A stretch of 38,879 nucleotides of DNA from Bdellovibrionia bacterium (lineage in GTDB: Bacteria; Bdellovibrionota; Bdellovibrionia; Bdellovibrionales; JAGQZY01): the NCBI GenBank assembly GCA_030424665.1, contig JAUHWN010000020.1, positions 1 through 38,879 on the forward strand. Direction: 5' to 3'. Below, in pieces: positions 8,489 through 17,690 of the stretch. Below the pieces are notes generated by a model. That model was not told where the DNA came from. It did not search any database and was given only the letters and a program-made list of their open reading frames with translations. The first letter of the stretch is position 1; every line of letters begins with the position of its first letter. The position numbers and the translations under genes are program-made.

Positions 8489-9376
8489 TTAGGCTCGTTC
8501 GCCAAACTTTAGCTTCTCGCGAAGCAAACTAAAATAGTTGTGACCAGGTCTTCGAACCACCATATGATCCTTGGAGCTACGTTTTATTAAAACTTCATCC
8601 GCATGATTTAAGTCCGCCCCTTTTTGCCCGTCGACAGTCATCAGAGCCTTCCGACCTTTGCCGAGAACTTTGAAACACAGCTCTTCTTGATCTGGAAAAA
8701 GAAGCGGTCGATTCGTCAAACTATGGGGGCAGATCGGAGTCACAACAATCGCATTCACATTCGGATGAAGAATGGGGCCACCGGCTGCCAAATTGTAGGC
8801 CGTAGAACCCGTTGGACTAGCGATAACCATGCCATCGGCCTTAGTTTCAGTTACGATTTCTTTTCCACAAGATATGGAAAGGTTTATGAGTTGCGGGTTT
8901 GGTCCTCGCTCAATCACCACGTCATTCAGTGCTGACGTCTTAAAGCGAAGCTTCCCTTTGCGGCGAACACGGATCTCTAGAGTGGCTCGAGGCCGAAATT
9001 CCATTTTACCCTTAAGGGTGAGATCGACAACTTTGTACATTTCTTCAATTCGGTTTTCTGTTAAAAATCCGAGAGACCCAAGGTTGACTCCGAGAATCGG
9101 CGTCAGTCGCCCATCGAGCATGCGTACGGCGTGGAGGTAAGTCCCGTCCCCGCCGAGTACGACGACGAGGTCTAAGGCGTCGAGAGTCTTAGACCCACTT
9201 AACTTTTTAACACCTTTATGGAAACTGGCCCCATCTGGTGCGTAAACATTAATTTTCTTTTCGCAAAGCCAGGTACTTAACTCGCGGCCAATCTGTTTGG
9301 CCCGAGGGGTATCAGCCCTGCAAACAATTCCGATATTCTTTATCTTCTGTCGAACACTTGCTGCGTCTTTTGGCAT
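8489..9376 (-). CDS. nadK: NAD kinase
   Basis: NAD kinase phosphorylates NAD to NADP in the cytoplasm. The 295-residue protein carries the diagnostic GGDGT motif at 75-79 (VVVLGGDGTYLHA). The downstream substrate-binding region has an NDVVIERG stretch and DGMVIASPTGSTAYNLAAGG, both characteristic of the ATP-NAD kinase family. A VDGQKG-type motif lies near the C-terminus. The ATG shares its A with the TAA stop of prlC (TAATG), and GGAGGGAC sits about 8 bases upstream within the prlC end, so translational coupling is likely. recN follows after 21 bases. nadK beside recN is a common arrangement in bacteria. Confidence 0.96.
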   Translation of the reverse strand: MPKDAASVRQKIKNIGIVCRADTPRAKQIGRELSTWLCEKKINVYAPDGASFHKGVKKLSGSKTLDALDLVVVLGGDGTYLHAVRMLDGRLTPILGVNLGSLGFLTENRIEEMYKVVDLTLKGKMEFRPRATLEIRVRRKGKLRFKTSALNDVVIERGPNPQLINLSISCGKEIVTETKADGMVIASPTGSTAYNLAAGGPILHPNVNAIVVTPICPHSLTNRPLLFPDQEELCFKVLGKGRKALMTVDGQKGADLNHADEVLIKRSSKDHMVVRRPGHNYFSLLREKLKFGERA

Positions 9377-11421
9377 TAGATTAAACCGTCCCTCCGGAGA
9401 AGTGCATCGGCATCGGGTTCGCGACCGCGAAACTTTTTGTAAAGCTCCATAGGATGTTCGGTACCACCGCGAGTAAGAATATTATCGTAAAGGCTTTGTG
9501 CCACCTTTTCGTTGTAAAGGCCCTGTTCTTTAAAGTACTCGAAGGCATCGGCATCGAGTACTTCAGCCCACTTGTAACTGTAGTATCCCGCCGAATATCC
9601 GCCCGCAAAAATATGTGCAAACGAAACTGACTGATTGGTTCCTTCAATCTTTGGAAGAACTTGAGTCTTGCGCGTCGCCTCGGCTTCAAACTCTGTGACA
9701 TCTTTGATCGAACTTGGATCTTGAGAGTGCCATGCCATATCGAGCATTGCAAAATTCACTTGTCTTAAGCTTCTATAACCGGCCTGAAAATGGCTGAGAG
9801 CTTTCAACTTATCGATCCATTCAGAAGGGATGGTTTCACCGGTTTCGTAGTGTTTGGCAAAAAGCTCGAGAGTTTCTCTTTCGAGACACCAGTTCTCCAT
9901 CAATTGCGAAGGAAGCTCTACGAAATCCCAATAGACGTTTGTGCCAGAAAGAGAGCGGTAGTTACACTGTGAAAGTAATCCGTGGAGTGAGTGCCCGAAT
10001 TCGTGAAAGAGCGTGGTCACTTCTTCGAAAGTCAAAAGAGATGGCTTCTTCGGAGTTGGCTTCGTAAAATTACATACGATCGAAATAATGGGTCGAACGT
10101 TTTTGTTCTGGAAAATTCCTTGCTCCAGATAGGAAGTCATCCAAGCTCCTCCGCGCTTACTCTTGCGCGGAAAGAAATCGGTAAAGAAGAGTCCGATGTA
10201 TTCTTCGGAACCTTCTTTGTAGACTTCGTAAACTGAAACATCTTCGTGGTAAGTCGGGTATTCATCGGTTTTTCTAAAATCGATCTTAAATAACTTCTTA
10301 GCGTGCTCGAAAGCTCCATTTATGACATTCTCTAGTTTAAAATAGGGACGTAACTTTTCTTGATCGATATCAAACTTCTTAGCCTTCAATTTTTCGGCGT
10401 AAAAATGGTAATCCCAAGGCATAAAGTCATCGCCGTGGCCCATGCTTTTCTTAAGCTCCTTGAGCTCTTCAATGTCTCTTTCCGCAGCTGGGCGCGACTT
10501 TTCGAGGAGGCGATTGAGGAATGCCATAACCGTTTCAGGCTTTTGTGCCATTCGCTCTTCGAGTTTGAAGTGAGCGTGGCTTTTGAAACCAAGAATTTGT
10601 GCTCTCTTATGGCGAAGGTTAGCCATTTCGATACAAATTTCTCGGTTATTTTTGTCGCCCTTGAGAGCGCGACTGCCATAGGCTCGATACATTTTTTCAC
10701 GGAGTTCGCGTTTTTCAGAGAAAGTCACAAATGGAATAAAGCTCGGTGCGTGAAGAGTAAAAAGGGCTTGCCCTTTTTTGTTGGCATCGGCTTCTTCGCC
10801 GGCGTGCTTTGCCGCTTCGACCACAGATTCAGGAAGTCCGGCAAGGTCCTCTTCATTATCAATCCACATTTGAAAAGAATTGGTATCATTCAAAACATTT
10901 TCTGAAAACTCAGGGCTAAGAACAGCCATGCGTTGATCGATGCTCTTAATTTCTTCTTTTTGTTTTTCGTCGAGCAAAGCGCCGTTGCGTACAAAAGATT
11001 TATAGGTATTGTCGAGAAGTTGCATTTGCTCTTGGTTAAGACCCAATGAATCTTTTTTGTCGTAGAGAGCTTTAATTCGCTCAAAAAGCTTTGGATTCAT
11101 TTGCACTTCACTTGAGAAGTGAGAAATGATCGGCGAAATTTCTTTCACCAAGGCTTGCTTTTCGTCGTCGGTATGGGCACTGAGCATATTGAAGAAGACG
11201 CGAGAATTCGAATCTAGCATTTCTGAGCTCTTTTCGAGGGCGAGAAGGCTGTTTTCAAAAGTGGGCTCTTCTTTGTTTTTAGTAATGGCCTCGATGTTTT
11301 TTCTAGCGATATCAATCGCCGATTTGATGGCCGTCAGATAGTGCTCATTTTTGATTTTGTTAAACGGAACTGCGTAATTTTTTAACTGGGATACTTCTAA
11401 TAATGGATTTGAATTTGTCAT
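9376..11421 (-). CDS. prlC: Oligopeptidase A-type M3 zinc metallopeptidase
   Basis: This is a cytoplasmic thimet-type oligopeptidase that degrades short peptides, including cleaved signal peptides. The 681-residue length fits PrlC/OpdA or Dcp. The zinc motif HEFGH appears in TLFHEFGHSLHGL near residue 475. A typical upstream segment EYIGLFFTDFFPRKSKRGGAW and the C-terminal FAGGYSAGYYSYKWAEV signature of M3 enzymes are both present. The N-terminal NPLLEVSQLKNYAVPFNKIK resembles the family start. Upstream of the ATG there is only weak ribosome-site sequence. It is the first gene of the prlC-nadK-recN set. Discrimination between oligopeptidase A and dipeptidyl carboxypeptidase is by overall look only. 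Confidence 0.9.
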   Translation of the reverse strand: MTNSNPLLEVSQLKNYAVPFNKIKNEHYLTAIKSAIDIARKNIEAITKNKEEPTFENSLLALEKSSEMLDSNSRVFFNMLSAHTDDEKQALVKEISPIISHFSSEVQMNPKLFERIKALYDKKDSLGLNQEQMQLLDNTYKSFVRNGALLDEKQKEEIKSIDQRMAVLSPEFSENVLNDTNSFQMWIDNEEDLAGLPESVVEAAKHAGEEADANKKGQALFTLHAPSFIPFVTFSEKRELREKMYRAYGSRALKGDKNNREICIEMANLRHKRAQILGFKSHAHFKLEERMAQKPETVMAFLNRLLEKSRPAAERDIEELKELKKSMGHGDDFMPWDYHFYAEKLKAKKFDIDQEKLRPYFKLENVINGAFEHAKKLFKIDFRKTDEYPTYHEDVSVYEVYKEGSEEYIGLFFTDFFPRKSKRGGAWMTSYLEQGIFQNKNVRPIISIVCNFTKPTPKKPSLLTFEEVTTLFHEFGHSLHGLLSQCNYRSLSGTNVYWDFVELPSQLMENWCLERETLELFAKHYETGETIPSEWIDKLKALSHFQAGYRSLRQVNFAMLDMAWHSQDPSSIKDVTEFEAEATRKTQVLPKIEGTNQSVSFAHIFAGGYSAGYYSYKWAEVLDADAFEYFKEQGLYNEKVAQSLYDNILTRGGTEHPMELYKKFRGREPDADALLRRDGLI

Positions 11422-11529
11422 GCTATGTTTAAATAACTGAGCTGGCTTTGATGCAAGCTAAAATCGTCTATTTCAGGGGATTTGCGAGGCAAAGCGAGAG
11501 TGATTCTGCTGCGCACAATAGAAATCACA

Positions 11530-11553
11530 AAAGGGCCCAAATAGGGGCCCTTT
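11530..11553 (-). terminator. Rho-independent terminator of the Cys-rich lipoprotein gene
   Basis: A perfect 9-bp stem (AAAGGGCCC / GGGCCCTTT) encloses a 6-base loop. On the minus strand it is followed by TTTTGTGATTT. It lies about 38 bases past the stop of the minus-strand gene ending at 11591. It would also separate that transcript from prlC. Confidence 0.85.
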
Positions 11554-11590
11554 GAAGCTATGTTGCAGAGTTTAATCGGTCCTTCAATTC

Positions 11591-12118
11591 TTACTGAGTG
11601 CAGAGTCCGTATTGGGTTCCTGGCACCAGCTGGCAAGTTCCGCTGGCACACTGTGAGCCGGTCAAACAGGCCGATAAAGCGCCTTGCCAGCAGTTGTTAC
11701 CGCGGTAGGCATTGTAGCCAAGTCCAGCGTAAGTCGAAAAGCTGTGAAAGCCTTGGCTTCCCCATTGCCAGTAACCGTAAGAGTAAGTGTTAGAGTAAAT
11801 CGTACCTTGGCTTACACAAGCGAGACCAAACTGAGAATTGTAAACTGGTTGAGTTCCAAATGGGCAACCGCAAAAGCCGTTGTTGTAGTTGTTATTGTGA
11901 TCGATGTAGTGACCATTGGTTCCAATGGGATAACCAGACCATCCAGCGGGAAGTTGAGCTGGGTAATTACAGTTGCCGTCGTAAAGACAGCTTTGATCGG
12001 GTGTTGTTGCGATGACCCCGCCGTTGCCGTCATCTCCGGGTCCATTGCCTGAGCCACAGCCCACGATGAGCGTTGTAGTGATTGCTAAAATGAAGCCTAA
12101 TAATATTGAATTTTTCAT
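11591..12118 (-). CDS. Cysteine-rich lipoprotein, unknown function
   Basis: The 175-residue product has a lipoprotein signal peptide (MKNSILLGFILAITTTLIVGC), with lipobox IVGC placing the lipidated Cys at about residue 21. A Gly/Asp-rich spacer GSGNGPGDDGNGG follows. The mature region is rich in Cys, Gly, Asn and Tyr, with about ten Cys in pairs such as DGNCNYP, GFCGCPFG and GSQCASGTC. This suggests a small disulphide-stabilised domain outside the inner membrane. I recognise no catalytic motif. The ATG is preceded by TTAGGGGTAA. It is a single gene with its own terminator, divergent from the exported-protein gene at 12371. A surface or adhesive role would be speculation. Confidence 0.82.
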   Translation of the reverse strand: MKNSILLGFILAITTTLIVGCGSGNGPGDDGNGGVIATTPDQSCLYDGNCNYPAQLPAGWSGYPIGTNGHYIDHNNNYNNGFCGCPFGTQPVYNSQFGLACVSQGTIYSNTYSYGYWQWGSQGFHSFSTYAGLGYNAYRGNNCWQGALSACLTGSQCASGTCQLVPGTQYGLCTQ

Positions 12119-12244
12119 TTACCCCTAAGCCTTTTCTAGACTCGTCCTAGAATTTCATCTTACTCCGCGAGTGAAAAATCAAATTCTATTAAGAGTTCTG
12201 TTGAATCTTAATTTCTTCTTTTCCCTTTTCCAATTTTCATGCCA

Positions 12245-12258
12245 CCAATAATTATTGG
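12245..12258. promoter_or_regulatory. Perfect 14-bp palindrome in divergent intergenic region
   Basis: CCAATAATTATTGG is its own reverse complement. It sits in the 252-base gap (12119-12370) between two divergent exported-protein genes, about 127 bases from one start and 113 from the other. It has the form of a dimeric regulator operator. I see no convincing -10/-35 pair to anchor it, and nothing else clear in this gap. Confidence 0.4.
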
Positions 12259-12370
12259 GGAAGATTGGCCTTTTTGGGGTCGAGGACAAATTTTGTTTGA
12301 ATTGAGAATTTTATGAAGCTTTTGCAAGTCTTGTGTTCTTTGAAAAAATGTGACTGAATTGTAATTAGGT

Positions 12371-12883
12371 ATGAAAGCATTTCAAATTACATGTGTAACG
12401 AAATTAATTATCTGGTGTTTGGCGTGGCCAACTTTAGGTCATGCTGTACCTTCCCAAAACCTCGGCGTGGAGCCCAATGCCATATTAAAGAATAAAATTT
12501 ATGTCGGCGGTAAAAGTGGAGATGGTTTCGCTCTTCACTCGGTGGGTCAAAGCCAGGGGGTCAATACCGAGGATTGGATTTTTAAATTTACCGATACTGT
12601 TGGTCGCCCTCTAATGAGTCAACCCCCATACTTTCAAGCTCTGCACAAGGAGCGAGGAATTCAATTTGATATTTTTCAAATTGAGGCGAGTCTGATTGAT
12701 CAAAACCTTCTCGATGAGTTGGTAGGCCAATCAACTCTGATTAAGTCAGCACAAATACTTATTGATAGTAGTGACAATTCTGTACGCCTTTTTATACAAC
12801 CGCGCAAATCAGCACGGTTTTCGATTCGTGAAGGTTCATCTGACTCTAGTATCCTTCTCAAAATTGTAGGAGAGAAGCTTTGA
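12371..12883 (+). CDS. Exported protein of unknown function
   Basis: This 170-residue protein begins with a probable Sec signal peptide, with hydrophobic core KLIIWCLAWPTLGHA and likely cleavage after GHA near residue 25. The mature part (about 145 residues) looks beta-rich. Its last third, with alternating hydrophobic residues in SAQILIDSSDNSVRLFIQ, loosely recalls AMIN-type periplasmic beta modules, but that is a weak impression. The ribosome site is poor (AATTAGGT directly before ATG), so a start slightly downstream is possible. Its stop overlaps the next gene's start (TGATG), so the two are translationally coupled. They may act together as a periplasmic factor and an outer-membrane barrel. 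Confidence 0.7.
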   Translation: MKAFQITCVTKLIIWCLAWPTLGHAVPSQNLGVEPNAILKNKIYVGGKSGDGFALHSVGQSQGVNTEDWIFKFTDTVGRPLMSQPPYFQALHKERGIQFDIFQIEASLIDQNLLDELVGQSTLIKSAQILIDSSDNSVRLFIQPRKSARFSIREGSSDSSILLKIVGEKL

Positions 12884-13653
12884 TGGCGATTAAACCCATT
12901 GTTCTACATTTAATTGTCCTATGCTCACTTTCTGTAGCTCAGGCGCGGGTATTTAAGTTTCAAGATGAACACATAGCATCTTACCTTCGAGGAACCTTTG
13001 GACTTTCAACGATTGGCGATAGTTCTTATAAGTTAACTTCAGGTACCGATACTCAGTACGATAAATCCATCGACTTTAATACTTCCGCAGAAATTGGTTT
13101 TCTCTATCATTTTAATAAGGTCGCCTTTAAAGTTGGGGTCCTATACCTTTTTCCGGAGCGTCTTAGCGACATCAAAGGATCTAATACCTCGGGTACGGAT
13201 TTGTTTAACTTAGAAGTTGATATTTCGGCACTTGTACCAATGCTTGCAATTGAATTTGATATGAGTCGAACGGACACCTTTCGCACTTTTCTCAGTTTGG
13301 GTGGAGGATATGGCTTTGTCTCAGCTAAAAATATATACACTATGACTGCAGCAGGGACTTCTGCTTTTGGAGTTACCGATTACGAAGAAAAGTTCGATGA
13401 TGAAGCTTTTCTTTATACAGGGGCTTTAGGCATGGAGTATCTTCTTGCTGATACGGTCACCATGAACCTCGAGGCCGGCTATCGTTATCTCGTTGCTAAC
13501 GAACTCGAACACAAGGCTAATGCTGAAACCATAGCTGGTCCTGTCGGTCAGGGAGAAAAAGTTGTTAATCCCGATGGTAGTGGGCGAGTTTTGGACTTTT
13601 CTGGAGCTTACGTTGCTATCGGATTTCGTTTCTATATCGAGATTCCCCGATAA
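12883..13653 (+). CDS. Outer-membrane beta-barrel protein
   Basis: The 256-residue product has a signal peptide (hydrophobic run IVLHLIVLCSLSVAQA) and alternating aromatic/polar strands typical of a small barrel. Examples are AEIGFLYHFNKVAFKVGVLY, FRTFLSLGGGYGFV and LNEAGY-like turns; the final strand is AYVAIGFRFYIEIPR. The overall form resembles OmpW/OmpA-barrel-like porins with 8-10 strands, but no specific family is certain. The ATG at 12883 is preferred to the TTG at 12880 because AGGAGAG lies about 8 bases upstream and the ATG overlaps the previous stop. It ends 3 bases from the convergent acyl-CoA synthetase gene, with no visible terminator between them. Confidence 0.78.
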   Translation: MAIKPIVLHLIVLCSLSVAQARVFKFQDEHIASYLRGTFGLSTIGDSSYKLTSGTDTQYDKSIDFNTSAEIGFLYHFNKVAFKVGVLYLFPERLSDIKGSNTSGTDLFNLEVDISALVPMLAIEFDMSRTDTFRTFLSLGGGYGFVSAKNIYTMTAAGTSAFGVTDYEEKFDDEAFLYTGALGMEYLLADTVTMNLEAGYRYLVANELEHKANAETIAGPVGQGEKVVNPDGSGRVLDFSGAYVAIGFRFYIEIPR

Positions 13654-13656
13654 CTT

Positions 13657-15453
13657 TTAAGAGTGAGCTTGACCTGGGTTGAGTCCGTAAAGTTCGTTAA
13701 TCAAATCGTTGTACTTCTGATCAACGACTTTTCGCTTTACCTTTAGCGACGGAGTCAGTTCACCACTTTCGACGGTAAACTCTTCAGGTAATATTGCGAA
13801 ATTTTTAATACTCTCAAAGCTAGCGAGTTGCCGATTGACCTCGGCAATGTTTCCGCGAATTAATTCTTTAATCTTTGGATTTTGGTGAAAATTTGTACCA
13901 TTCTCCATTTGGTTTTGTCTCATATAGTCCTTAACAGCATCGGAGTTAAGGGTGAGTAGGGCTACCACGTATTTTTTCTTATCGCCGTGAATATGAACTT
14001 GAGAAATAAATCGATTGAGCTTGAGGAGTCCTTCGAGTTTTTGTGGTGCTACGTACTTTCCTCCGGCGGTTTTAATAAGGTCTTTCTTGCGATCGGTTAT
14101 TTTTAAGTAACCCTCATCATCGATTTCTCCGATATCACCAGTTCTAAAATATCCGTCTTCGGTAAAAGCCGCCTTTGTCGCTTCGGCATTATTATAGTAT
14201 TCGGTCATAACTTTATCGCTTTTGACGAGGATCTCTCCATCGTTGTCGATTCGCAACTTGACGTCACCAATTGGTTTCCCGACAGTTCCAAACTTGAAGT
14301 CAAAGGGAGTATTGACACAAATAGCAGCGGTTGTTTCTGTTAACCCATATCCTTCGAGTAGAAGGATTCCGATGGTGGCAAAAAATTCTCCTAATTCTTT
14401 ACTTAAAGGTGCCCCACCTGAAACGGCAAACCGAAGATGTCCCCCCATCTTCTCTTGAATGTTTTGAAAGACAAGCTTGTGGGCGAGGCGATACTGGAGG
14501 CCGAGGGGAATCGGTACGGTTTTTTTCTGACTTCGATATTCTAAAACTTGCTTTCCGATAGAGAAAGCCCAATCAAAAACCTTCTTTTTTGTTCGATTCA
14601 TTTCGACTTGTGAAATGATACCCGCATAAATCTTTTCGAAAATCCTTGGTACGGCAATTATGACGGTCGGTTGTTGGGACTGGATATTATATTTTATGCG
14701 CTCGATACTTTCTGCATAAACCATTTCATAGCCAATGAGGACATGACCCCAAATTTCAATTCTGCCGAGTATGTGTGCGTAGGGGAGAAATGTGAGTGAT
14801 CGATCTCTGACTCCCATACCCAACAAAGGGAAAGCGTCAGAAACCTCAGACATGATTTGTCTGTGAGTGAGAACCACCCCTTTGGGGCGACCTGTTGTTC
14901 CGGAAGTATAAATAATCGTCGCCATGTCTGAGAGTTTTCGAGTTCTCGATTGGCTGTCAAAAAACTCAGGTTGTGATTCAACATAGTCCTCGCCGTCTTG
15001 AGCGATGACCTCAAGAGGCGGAATGTCGTCCTGAGGATCTTTACTTTCGATGACTATAATATGTTTAAGGCTCGGACAGCGATCGAGGAGAGTCCTTCCT
15101 TTACGGGCCAAATTGTCATCTTCACAAATGATTACCTTGGCCTGTGAGTCATTAATAATGTATTCGAGGTCGTCATCCAAGGTGCTTTGATATATGGGAA
15201 CAGTGATCCCTCCGATCCCGAGAATTGCAAGATCACAATAGGCCCATTCGACCCGTGTATTCGAAAACAAGGCGACTCGATCCCCTTGACTGACTCCAAG
15301 GTTTGCTAGGCCGCCGGCAATGTTCTCAACATTTTCGTAGTATTCTTTCCACGTTACTTCATACCACTGTCTATTACTGGCTGAGATAATAGCTGGCTTT
15401 TTACTCGACCGATCTTTCACTTCGAGAAACTTGTGGCAAATTGTTTGAATCAT
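13657..15453 (-). CDS. Long-chain acyl-CoA synthetase (AMP-forming)
   Basis: This enzyme activates fatty acids with ATP and CoA through an acyl-adenylate, probably at the inner membrane face. The 598-residue length fits the FadD15/ACSL-like group. Motifs in order are the AMP-binding signature IIYTSGTTGRPKGV (about residue 180), EGYGLTETTA (about 370), FRTGDIGEID (about 445), and ITDRKKDLIKTAGGKYVAP (about 460) with the conserved catalytic-lysine hinge region. No signal peptide is present. The start ATG has AAGAGG 6 bases upstream. It lies 71 bases downstream of the Ser/Thr kinase gene in the same direction and could be co-transcribed. Substrate chain length is inferred from family resemblance only. 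Confidence 0.92.
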   Translation of the reverse strand: MIQTICHKFLEVKDRSSKKPAIISASNRQWYEVTWKEYYENVENIAGGLANLGVSQGDRVALFSNTRVEWAYCDLAILGIGGITVPIYQSTLDDDLEYIINDSQAKVIICEDDNLARKGRTLLDRCPSLKHIIVIESKDPQDDIPPLEVIAQDGEDYVESQPEFFDSQSRTRKLSDMATIIYTSGTTGRPKGVVLTHRQIMSEVSDAFPLLGMGVRDRSLTFLPYAHILGRIEIWGHVLIGYEMVYAESIERIKYNIQSQQPTVIIAVPRIFEKIYAGIISQVEMNRTKKKVFDWAFSIGKQVLEYRSQKKTVPIPLGLQYRLAHKLVFQNIQEKMGGHLRFAVSGGAPLSKELGEFFATIGILLLEGYGLTETTAAICVNTPFDFKFGTVGKPIGDVKLRIDNDGEILVKSDKVMTEYYNNAEATKAAFTEDGYFRTGDIGEIDDEGYLKITDRKKDLIKTAGGKYVAPQKLEGLLKLNRFISQVHIHGDKKKYVVALLTLNSDAVKDYMRQNQMENGTNFHQNPKIKELIRGNIAEVNRQLASFESIKNFAILPEEFTVESGELTPSLKVKRKVVDQKYNDLINELYGLNPGQAHS

Positions 15454-15524
15454 AGCAAACCTCTTGGTCTAGACTTAATAAATTAACATAGAGAATTTGC
15501 TATTGGAAAGTACTTAAAGGCTTT

Positions 15525-17666
15525 TTAGAATGGAGTCAGATTGATCTTTTTGACTTTGTTTTCACCGACGATCACGGTGGTTGCTTGCTCACCTTTTGTG
15601 ATGCGGTTAACGGCCCTGATCTGTGTTGGTTTACCAGCTCGGACAGGTATTTTGTCCAACTTGATAACCTTTTCGCCGTTCACATAGACATCGACCTCAG
15701 AAACTCCAACGAGACGCACCGTCAAATATCCTGCTTTAGTCTTGATAAGTTCGGCGTTGATCGGATCTGATGGAGCGACTTCATAGTACTTCTGGAATGG
15801 GAAGTAACCATTCATCTTAACTGTTAACGTAAATTTGTCTTTGGCGGCTATTTTCTTAGGAGTAATCCCCTTGATTTCGTCGTCTACAATTATTTGTGCG
15901 CCAGGCGGATTACTCGTTACTTCGAGAACCCCAACACTAGCTTCCATAGTAGAGCCCTCTTCTCCTGAAGGGAGAAGGTAGTTGCTACAAAAACTACTGA
16001 CCGATAGATCAATACAAATATTGGTTACCGTCGAGTGAACCTTTTCGGGATTCGCTTTGTAGTAAACGTAAGACATGATACCGACCACAACTAATGATGC
16101 CGTTAGTACCAGACGAAGGAACATATTAGGACGGTTGTGTTGATAGGCGGTATTAGTATAACTGCCGTAGGTAATATTAGTAGCTGTTCCACCACTTTTA
16201 ATCTGGATGCCAGTATTGGCGTAAAAGTTAGTATATTTGTCGGAATTGTTGTTTCCGGGCTTTGAATTTTCTATCTGATCTTCTGGAACTTCTTCTAAGC
16301 CTTGAAGTTCAGAGTTTTGATCAGCTGTTGGCATATCAAAGACTTTGTTTTGATTCATATTATTGATTTGCGCCAACTGTCTTTGATTCTCAAGGTCTGT
16401 GATTGTGCCCACTTTGTTTTCAGCATTCGGAACGTAGCTATTGGTATTGCTATCATTGTTGACGTCATAAGGAGCACTATTCTCTGTAGAAGTCTGGTAG
16501 CTACTTTCAGAGACATTGTAACTGTTTTCATTTTGATTAGTTGCCGGCTTCGACTTTTCGTCGAACATGTTATTAAATTCAGACCCTGATGATTGTTCAT
16601 CGATAAAGTCGTCAGACATAACATTGCGGTTGTTACGGCCACCATTGTTTGGCGATTGATATTGGCCATTCTGATCTCTGTTTGGTGGCTGATACTGAGC
16701 GTACTGAACCAACTTTTTGCGCGTCTCAAGAATCTCATTTGCAAAAAGTGTTTTAATAAAAACCGAGAAATCATGGGGTGAAAAATCAGGATCATGTCGA
16801 TTTAAAAACCGATTGAGATCTCTGTGAAATGCCGCTGCCGATTGATATCGAAGGTTACGGTCTTTCGCTAGAGACTTACTGCAAATCTTTTCGAGTTCCG
16901 GTGGAATATTAGGATTGATTTTTCTAAGAGAAGGAATGTTGCATTCTCTAATTTTTCTAAGGGTATTAATTTCATTGTTGGCGACAAAGAGTCGGTCGTT
17001 GGCGAGAAGCTCCCACAAAACAATACCAAGCGAAAAGATATCAGTTCTAAAATCAACGGGAAGTCCCTCGGCTTGTTCTGGACTCATATATCCAAACTTA
17101 CCTTTTAGAGTTCCTGCTCGCGTGGTTTCGATTTGCGTAGAAGCTTTGGCAATACCAAAATCGACGATCTTTGTTTCACCCTCAAAGCTAATCATCACAT
17201 TTTGTGGGCTCATATCCCTGTGAGTGATGTTGAGAGGTTTGCCCGTTGATCCATCGAGACACCGGTGGGCGTGATCGAGACCGGCAGCAACTTCTTTGAC
17301 CATGTAGACAATTTGACTGATTGAAAAGGTCAAATTACTTTTCTTCATTTTATTGAGAATTTGCCTTAGGTTTCGACCTTCACAGTATTCCATGACCAGA
17401 AAAAACTGATCCATCTCTACACCGAAATCATGAATTGAAATCACGTTACTGTGAGAGAGGTTCACCGCAATTTTAGCTTCGTCTTTGAACATCTGAACGA
17501 ATTCTTCGGAATCAGAAAACTGAGGTAGGATTCTTTTAACGGCGATAAATTTTTGAACACCGCTGGCACCCATTCTCTTTGCAAGGAACACTTCGGCCAT
17601 ACCGCCTGAGGCGAGCTTCTCGAGAAGCACATAATTTCCGAATTGTTCAAACTTTGCTTTTCCCAC
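15525..17666 (-). CDS. Transmembrane Ser/Thr protein kinase with PEGA domain
   Basis: This is a 713-residue Hanks-type kinase. The cytoplasmic catalytic domain (about 10-290) has a glycine loop ASGGMAEVFLAK, ATP-binding Lys44 (AVKRI), the catalytic loop HRDMSPQN at 149-156, DFG at 169-171 and the activation/P+1 segment GYMSPEQAEG, all intact. A long Asn/Gln/Ser-rich, probably disordered linker (about 330-510) follows. Next come one membrane helix (about 516-535) and an outside PEGA domain (about 578-645) containing SNPPGAQIIVDDEIKG. The C-terminus is a second beta-rich PEGA-like segment. The start is GTG with AGGGA upstream. PEGA domains are thought to bind surface or wall components, so it may sense the envelope. 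Substrate unknown. A sigma-28-like promoter lies immediately upstream. Confidence 0.93.
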   Translation of the reverse strand: MGKAKFEQFGNYVLLEKLASGGMAEVFLAKRMGASGVQKFIAVKRILPQFSDSEEFVQMFKDEAKIAVNLSHSNVISIHDFGVEMDQFFLVMEYCEGRNLRQILNKMKKSNLTFSISQIVYMVKEVAAGLDHAHRCLDGSTGKPLNITHRDMSPQNVMISFEGETKIVDFGIAKASTQIETTRAGTLKGKFGYMSPEQAEGLPVDFRTDIFSLGIVLWELLANDRLFVANNEINTLRKIRECNIPSLRKINPNIPPELEKICSKSLAKDRNLRYQSAAAFHRDLNRFLNRHDPDFSPHDFSVFIKTLFANEILETRKKLVQYAQYQPPNRDQNGQYQSPNNGGRNNRNVMSDDFIDEQSSGSEFNNMFDEKSKPATNQNENSYNVSESSYQTSTENSAPYDVNNDSNTNSYVPNAENKVGTITDLENQRQLAQINNMNQNKVFDMPTADQNSELQGLEEVPEDQIENSKPGNNNSDKYTNFYANTGIQIKSGGTATNITYGSYTNTAYQHNRPNMFLRLVLTASLVVVGIMSYVYYKANPEKVHSTVTNICIDLSVSSFCSNYLLPSGEEGSTMEASVGVLEVTSNPPGAQIIVDDEIKGITPKKIAAKDKFTLTVKMNGYFPFQKYYEVAPSDPINAELIKTKAGYLTVRLVGVSEVDVYVNGEKVIKLDKIPVRAGKPTQIRAVNRITKGEQATTVIVGENKVKKINLTPF

Positions 17667-17690
17667 AAATATCCCTTGCTACTAGTGTTT

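Noticed and set aside
10360..10905. 181-codon open frame on the plus strand
   Set aside because: It lies entirely antisense to prlC, whose motifs are unambiguous. Its composition (Phe, His, Cys rich) is that of a shadow frame, and no ribosome site was seen.
11684..12052. 122-codon plus-strand frame opposite the Cys-rich lipoprotein
   Set aside because: Val/Thr-rich shadow of the lipoprotein gene, which has a signal peptide, ribosome site and terminator.
16355..16795. 146-codon frame in the kinase region
   Set aside because: Same-strand alternate frame within the Asn/Gln-rich linker of the kinase. The kinase frame is continuous and has domains on both sides.
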